From assembly GCA_035651715.1 (NCBI GenBank), contig DASRFD010000054.1, positions 35,045 to 99,044 of the forward strand: a stretch of 64,000 nucleotides of DNA, given 5' to 3'. How positions within the stretch are numbered: position 1 is the stretch's first letter; each line of letters starts with the position of its first letter. Positions 61,482 to 64,000 of this stretch are shown piece after piece. The translations under genes were made by a program, and so were the position numbers. Source of the DNA: Nevskia sp035651715 (GTDB lineage: Bacteria; Pseudomonadota; Gammaproteobacteria; Nevskiales; Nevskiaceae). The notes under the pieces were generated by a model. The model did no database searches and was not told the origin of the DNA. It saw nothing but the letters and a program-made list of their open reading frames with translations.

Positions 61482-62285
61482 ATGCCGGTTTCCATCAAGA
61501 CCCCCGAAGAACAGCGCCTGATGCTCGAGGCCGGCCGCGCCGCCGCCTCGGTGCTGACCATGATCGCGCCCCACGTCAAGCCGGGGGTGACCACCGAGGC
61601 GCTGAACAAGCTCTGCCACGACTACATCGTCAACGAGCTGAAAAGCATCCCCGCCCCGCTCAATTACGGCGGCGGCGGCGGCCGCCCGCCGTTCCCGAAG
61701 TCGATCTGCACCTCGGTCAATCACGTGGTCTGCCACGGCATTCCGGGCGAGAAGCAGCTCAAGCGCGGCGACTCGATCAACATCGACGTCACCGTCATCA
61801 AGGACGGCTTTCACGGCGACACCAGCCAGATGTTCTTCGCCGGCGAGCCCTCGGTGCTGGCGCGGCGCCTGGCCGAGGTGACGCGCGAGGCGATGTTCGC
61901 CGGCATCCGCAAGGTGCGCCCCGGCGCCCGCCTCGGCGACATCGGCTGGGCGGTGCAGCAGGTGGCGGAGAGCAACGGCTTCTCGGTGGTGCGCGAGTAC
62001 TGCGGCCACGGCATCGGCCGCATCTTCCACGAGGACCCGCAGATCCTGCACTACGGGCGCCCTGGCACGGGCCTTGAATTGGTTCCGGGCATGACTTTCA
62101 CCATCGAACCCATGCTCAACGCCGGCCGCGCGGAAACCCGCCTGATGCCGGACGGCTGGACCGTGGTCACCAAGGACCATTCGCTGTCGGCACAGTGGGA
62201 GCACACCGTCCTGGTCACCAACACCGGTTACGAGATTCTCACGCTCCGCCAGGACGAGAAGGTCCCGGAGCCCCTCCGTGGGTAA
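61482..62285 (+). CDS. map: Methionine aminopeptidase, type I
   Basis: 267 aa from the ATG at 61482; an in-frame ATG at 61452 would add ten residues with no better ribosome-binding site. Removes N-terminal Met. Metal ligands are in INIDVTVIKDGFHGDTSQMF (two Asp), YCGHGIGRIFHEDP (His), TFTIEPML (Glu) and QWEHTVLVT (Glu). Divergent from rpsB and followed by glnD, the arrangement seen in E. coli. Confidence 0.97.
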   Translation: MPVSIKTPEEQRLMLEAGRAAASVLTMIAPHVKPGVTTEALNKLCHDYIVNELKSIPAPLNYGGGGGRPPFPKSICTSVNHVVCHGIPGEKQLKRGDSINIDVTVIKDGFHGDTSQMFFAGEPSVLARRLAEVTREAMFAGIRKVRPGARLGDIGWAVQQVAESNGFSVVREYCGHGIGRIFHEDPQILHYGRPGTGLELVPGMTFTIEPMLNAGRAETRLMPDGWTVVTKDHSLSAQWEHTVLVTNTGYEILTLRQDEKVPEPLRG

Positions 62286-62312
62286 CTCGAGCCTGCGACG
62301 GAGAAGCCGCTG

Positions 62313-64000
62313 ATGGGCGCCGAATTCGACCTGGCCGAAGACGCCGCCTCCTCGGTGTTTTCGGCACGCAAGGTGCGCGCCCGCCTGTCGCGCGAGGGCC
62401 AGAGCAAGGTCGCCGCCTTCCGCGACACCCTCAAGTGGGGCCGCGAGCGCCTCGGCAGCCTGTTCGAGGAAGGGACCGCCTCGGATTCCCTGATCCACGC
62501 CCGTGCCCACCTGGTGGACGAGGTGCTGCACCAGGCCTGGCTGCAGTTCCTGCCCGAGCAGCCGGCCGGCCTGGGCCTGATCGCGGTCGGCGGCTATGGC
62601 CGCGGCGAGCTGCTGCCGCATTCCGACATCGACCTGCTGGTGCTGTACGACGCGGACGCGCTGGAGGCCAGCAAGGGCGCGCTGGAGCAGTTCTTCGCCT
62701 TCCTCTGGGACATCGGCCTGGAGGTCGGCAGCGGCGTGCGCACCGTCGCCGAGTGCGCCGAACTGGCGGCGCAGGACATCACGGTCATCACCAACCTGAT
62801 CGAATCGCGCCCGCTGTGCGGCGACGGCTCGCTCTACGCGGCGCTGCAGGAGGCGATGACGCCGGACAAGATGTGGCCGGTGGACGCGTTCTTCCGCGCC
62901 AAGCTCGACGAGCAGCGCCGGCGCTACGCCAAGTACGACGACACCGGCTACAAGCTCGAGCCCAACGTCAAGGAAAGCCCCGGCGGCCTGCGCGACATCC
63001 ATACCGTGGCCTGGGTGATGAAGCGGCACTTCAACGTGCTGACCCTGAGCGAGCTGGGCAACCGCGGCTTCCTGAGCAAGCAGGAGTGCGACGAGCTGTT
63101 CGCCGGCCAGGACTTCCTGTGGCGGGTGCGCTTCGCCCTGCACATGATCACCGGCCGCCATGAGGACCGCCTGCTGTTCGATCACCAGATCCGGCTGGCG
63201 CAGATGTTCGGCTACGTCGACTTCGACCACAACAAGGCGGTCGAGCAGTTCATGCAGCTGTACTACCGCACCATCAAGTCGCTGTCCTGCCTCAACGACC
63301 TGCTGCTGCAGCTGTTCGAGGAGGCGATCCTCGGCAAGGGCGAGGAGGCCAGGGTCGAGGAGCTGAACGCGCGCTTCCAGCTGCGCGGCAGCTACATCGA
63401 GGCGCGCCACGACGAGGTGTTCCAGAAGCAGCCGGCGGCGCTGCTCGAGATCTTCGCGCTGATGCAGCAGCATCCGCGGATCGAAGGCGTCCGCGCATCG
63501 ACCCTGCGCCTGATCCGGCGCGACCGCAAGCGCATCGACGCGCACCGCGACGACGTCCGCGCCCGCACCCTGTTCGTCGGCCTGTTCCAGCACGGCGGCG
63601 GCCTGACCCACGCGCTGCGCCGCATGAACCGCTACGGCGTGCTCGGCCGCTACCTGCCCGCCTTCGGCAACATCATCGGCCACATGCAGTACGACCTGTT
63701 CCACACCCTGACGGTCGACGAGCATTCGCTGTATCTGGTGCGCAACCTGCGCCGCCTGCGCATGGAGCGCTTCCGCCACGAGCTGCCCTGGTACAGCGCG
63801 ATCATGGTGGAGCGCATCCAGCGCCCGGACCTGCTATACGTCGCCGGCCTGTTCCACGACCTGGCCAAGGGCCGCGGCGGCGACCATTCCGAGCTGGGCG
63901 CGGAAGACGCGGCGCGGTTCTGCCTCGACCACGGCCTGTCGCACGCCGACGCCGAACTGGTCGCCTGGCTGGTGCGCCATCACCTGATGATGTCGCTCAC
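62313..64000 (+). CDS. glnD: Bifunctional uridylyltransferase/uridylyl-removing enzyme GlnD, 5' part
   Basis: 562 codons are visible; the gene runs past the window end (full-length proteins are about 880-900 aa). It controls nitrogen metabolism by uridylylating PII. The nucleotidyltransferase signature AVGGYGRGELLPHSDIDLLV (Asp105, Asp107) is at residues 91-110 and the HD hydrolase domain begins with GLFHDLAKG (His515-Asp516). KYDDTGYKLEPNVKESPGGL followed by RDIHT is the conserved GlnD linker. 27 bp after map, likely cotranscribed. Confidence 0.97.
   Translation, partial: MGAEFDLAEDAASSVFSARKVRARLSREGQSKVAAFRDTLKWGRERLGSLFEEGTASDSLIHARAHLVDEVLHQAWLQFLPEQPAGLGLIAVGGYGRGELLPHSDIDLLVLYDADALEASKGALEQFFAFLWDIGLEVGSGVRTVAECAELAAQDITVITNLIESRPLCGDGSLYAALQEAMTPDKMWPVDAFFRAKLDEQRRRYAKYDDTGYKLEPNVKESPGGLRDIHTVAWVMKRHFNVLTLSELGNRGFLSKQECDELFAGQDFLWRVRFALHMITGRHEDRLLFDHQIRLAQMFGYVDFDHNKAVEQFMQLYYRTIKSLSCLNDLLLQLFEEAILGKGEEARVEELNARFQLRGSYIEARHDEVFQKQPAALLEIFALMQQHPRIEGVRASTLRLIRRDRKRIDAHRDDVRARTLFVGLFQHGGGLTHALRRMNRYGVLGRYLPAFGNIIGHMQYDLFHTLTVDEHSLYLVRNLRRLRMERFRHELPWYSAIMVERIQRPDLLYVAGLFHDLAKGRGGDHSELGAEDAARFCLDHGLSHADAELVAWLVRHHLMMSL

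Overview
The window is high-G+C chromosomal DNA of a Gammaproteobacterium. The right-hand third carries the conserved minus-strand block rpsB-tsf-pyrH-frr-uppS-cdsA-rseP-bamA-skp-lpxD-fabZ-lpxA-lpxB-rnhB-dnaE-accA-tilS, with map-glnD diverging from rpsB. That order is gammaproteobacterial (pseudomonad/xanthomonad/Nevskiales-like). I cannot name a genus from sequence alone. Nearly every real gene has long antisense ORF shadows because of the base composition. I see no tRNA, rRNA, CRISPR array, prophage or insertion sequence.

Layout. (1) 1-16.4 kb is accessory metabolism and regulation: the tail of a PQQ dehydrogenase, TetR and MerR regulators, an ACT protein, an amidohydrolase, a histidine phosphatase, an SDR, a GST, MgtC and a DUF885 peptidase-like protein. 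It also holds a divergent TetR / acyl-CoA dehydrogenase-CoA transferase-hydrolase unit with a clear operator, a HemP gene under a perfect 19-bp Fur box, and a LysR pair. (2) 16.4-41 kb is an isoprenoid-to-hopanoid locus. A minus-strand cluster encodes a full mevalonate route from HMG-CoA synthase to IPP isomerase, interleaved with hpnB and hpnH. hpnI-J-K-L and a ferritin-like protein run on the plus strand. After a short interlude (protease, lipoprotein, TetR, membrane protein), a minus-strand unit encodes a squalene synthase-squalene/hopene cyclase fusion, hpnG and hpnA. (3) 41-64 kb is the housekeeping block for envelope, lipid A, translation and replication.

How the genes work together. 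Acetoacetyl-CoA is converted to IPP/DMAPP (HMGS, HMGR, MVK, PMK, MVD, IDI), then outside this window to FPP. The fusion protein can then make squalene and cyclise it to a hopene/hopanol. HpnH and HpnG add and process the adenosyl side chain toward bacteriohopanetetrol, and HpnI, HpnJ and HpnK build aminosugar/cyclitol head groups. HpnA, HpnB and HpnL are hopanoid-associated proteins of less certain role.

Most notable: two independent fusions of consecutive pathway enzymes, in pathway order (HMGR-MVK and SQS-SHC), in the same locus. In addition dxr, the MEP-pathway gene normally embedded in the uppS-cdsA-rseP region, is absent from both usual positions, leaving a 169-bp gap before rseP. Together these suggest a channelled mevalonate-to-hopanoid assembly line in a lineage that has swapped the MEP pathway for the mevalonate pathway. 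A ferritin-like diiron protein next to hpnL is a candidate new hopanoid-modifying enzyme.
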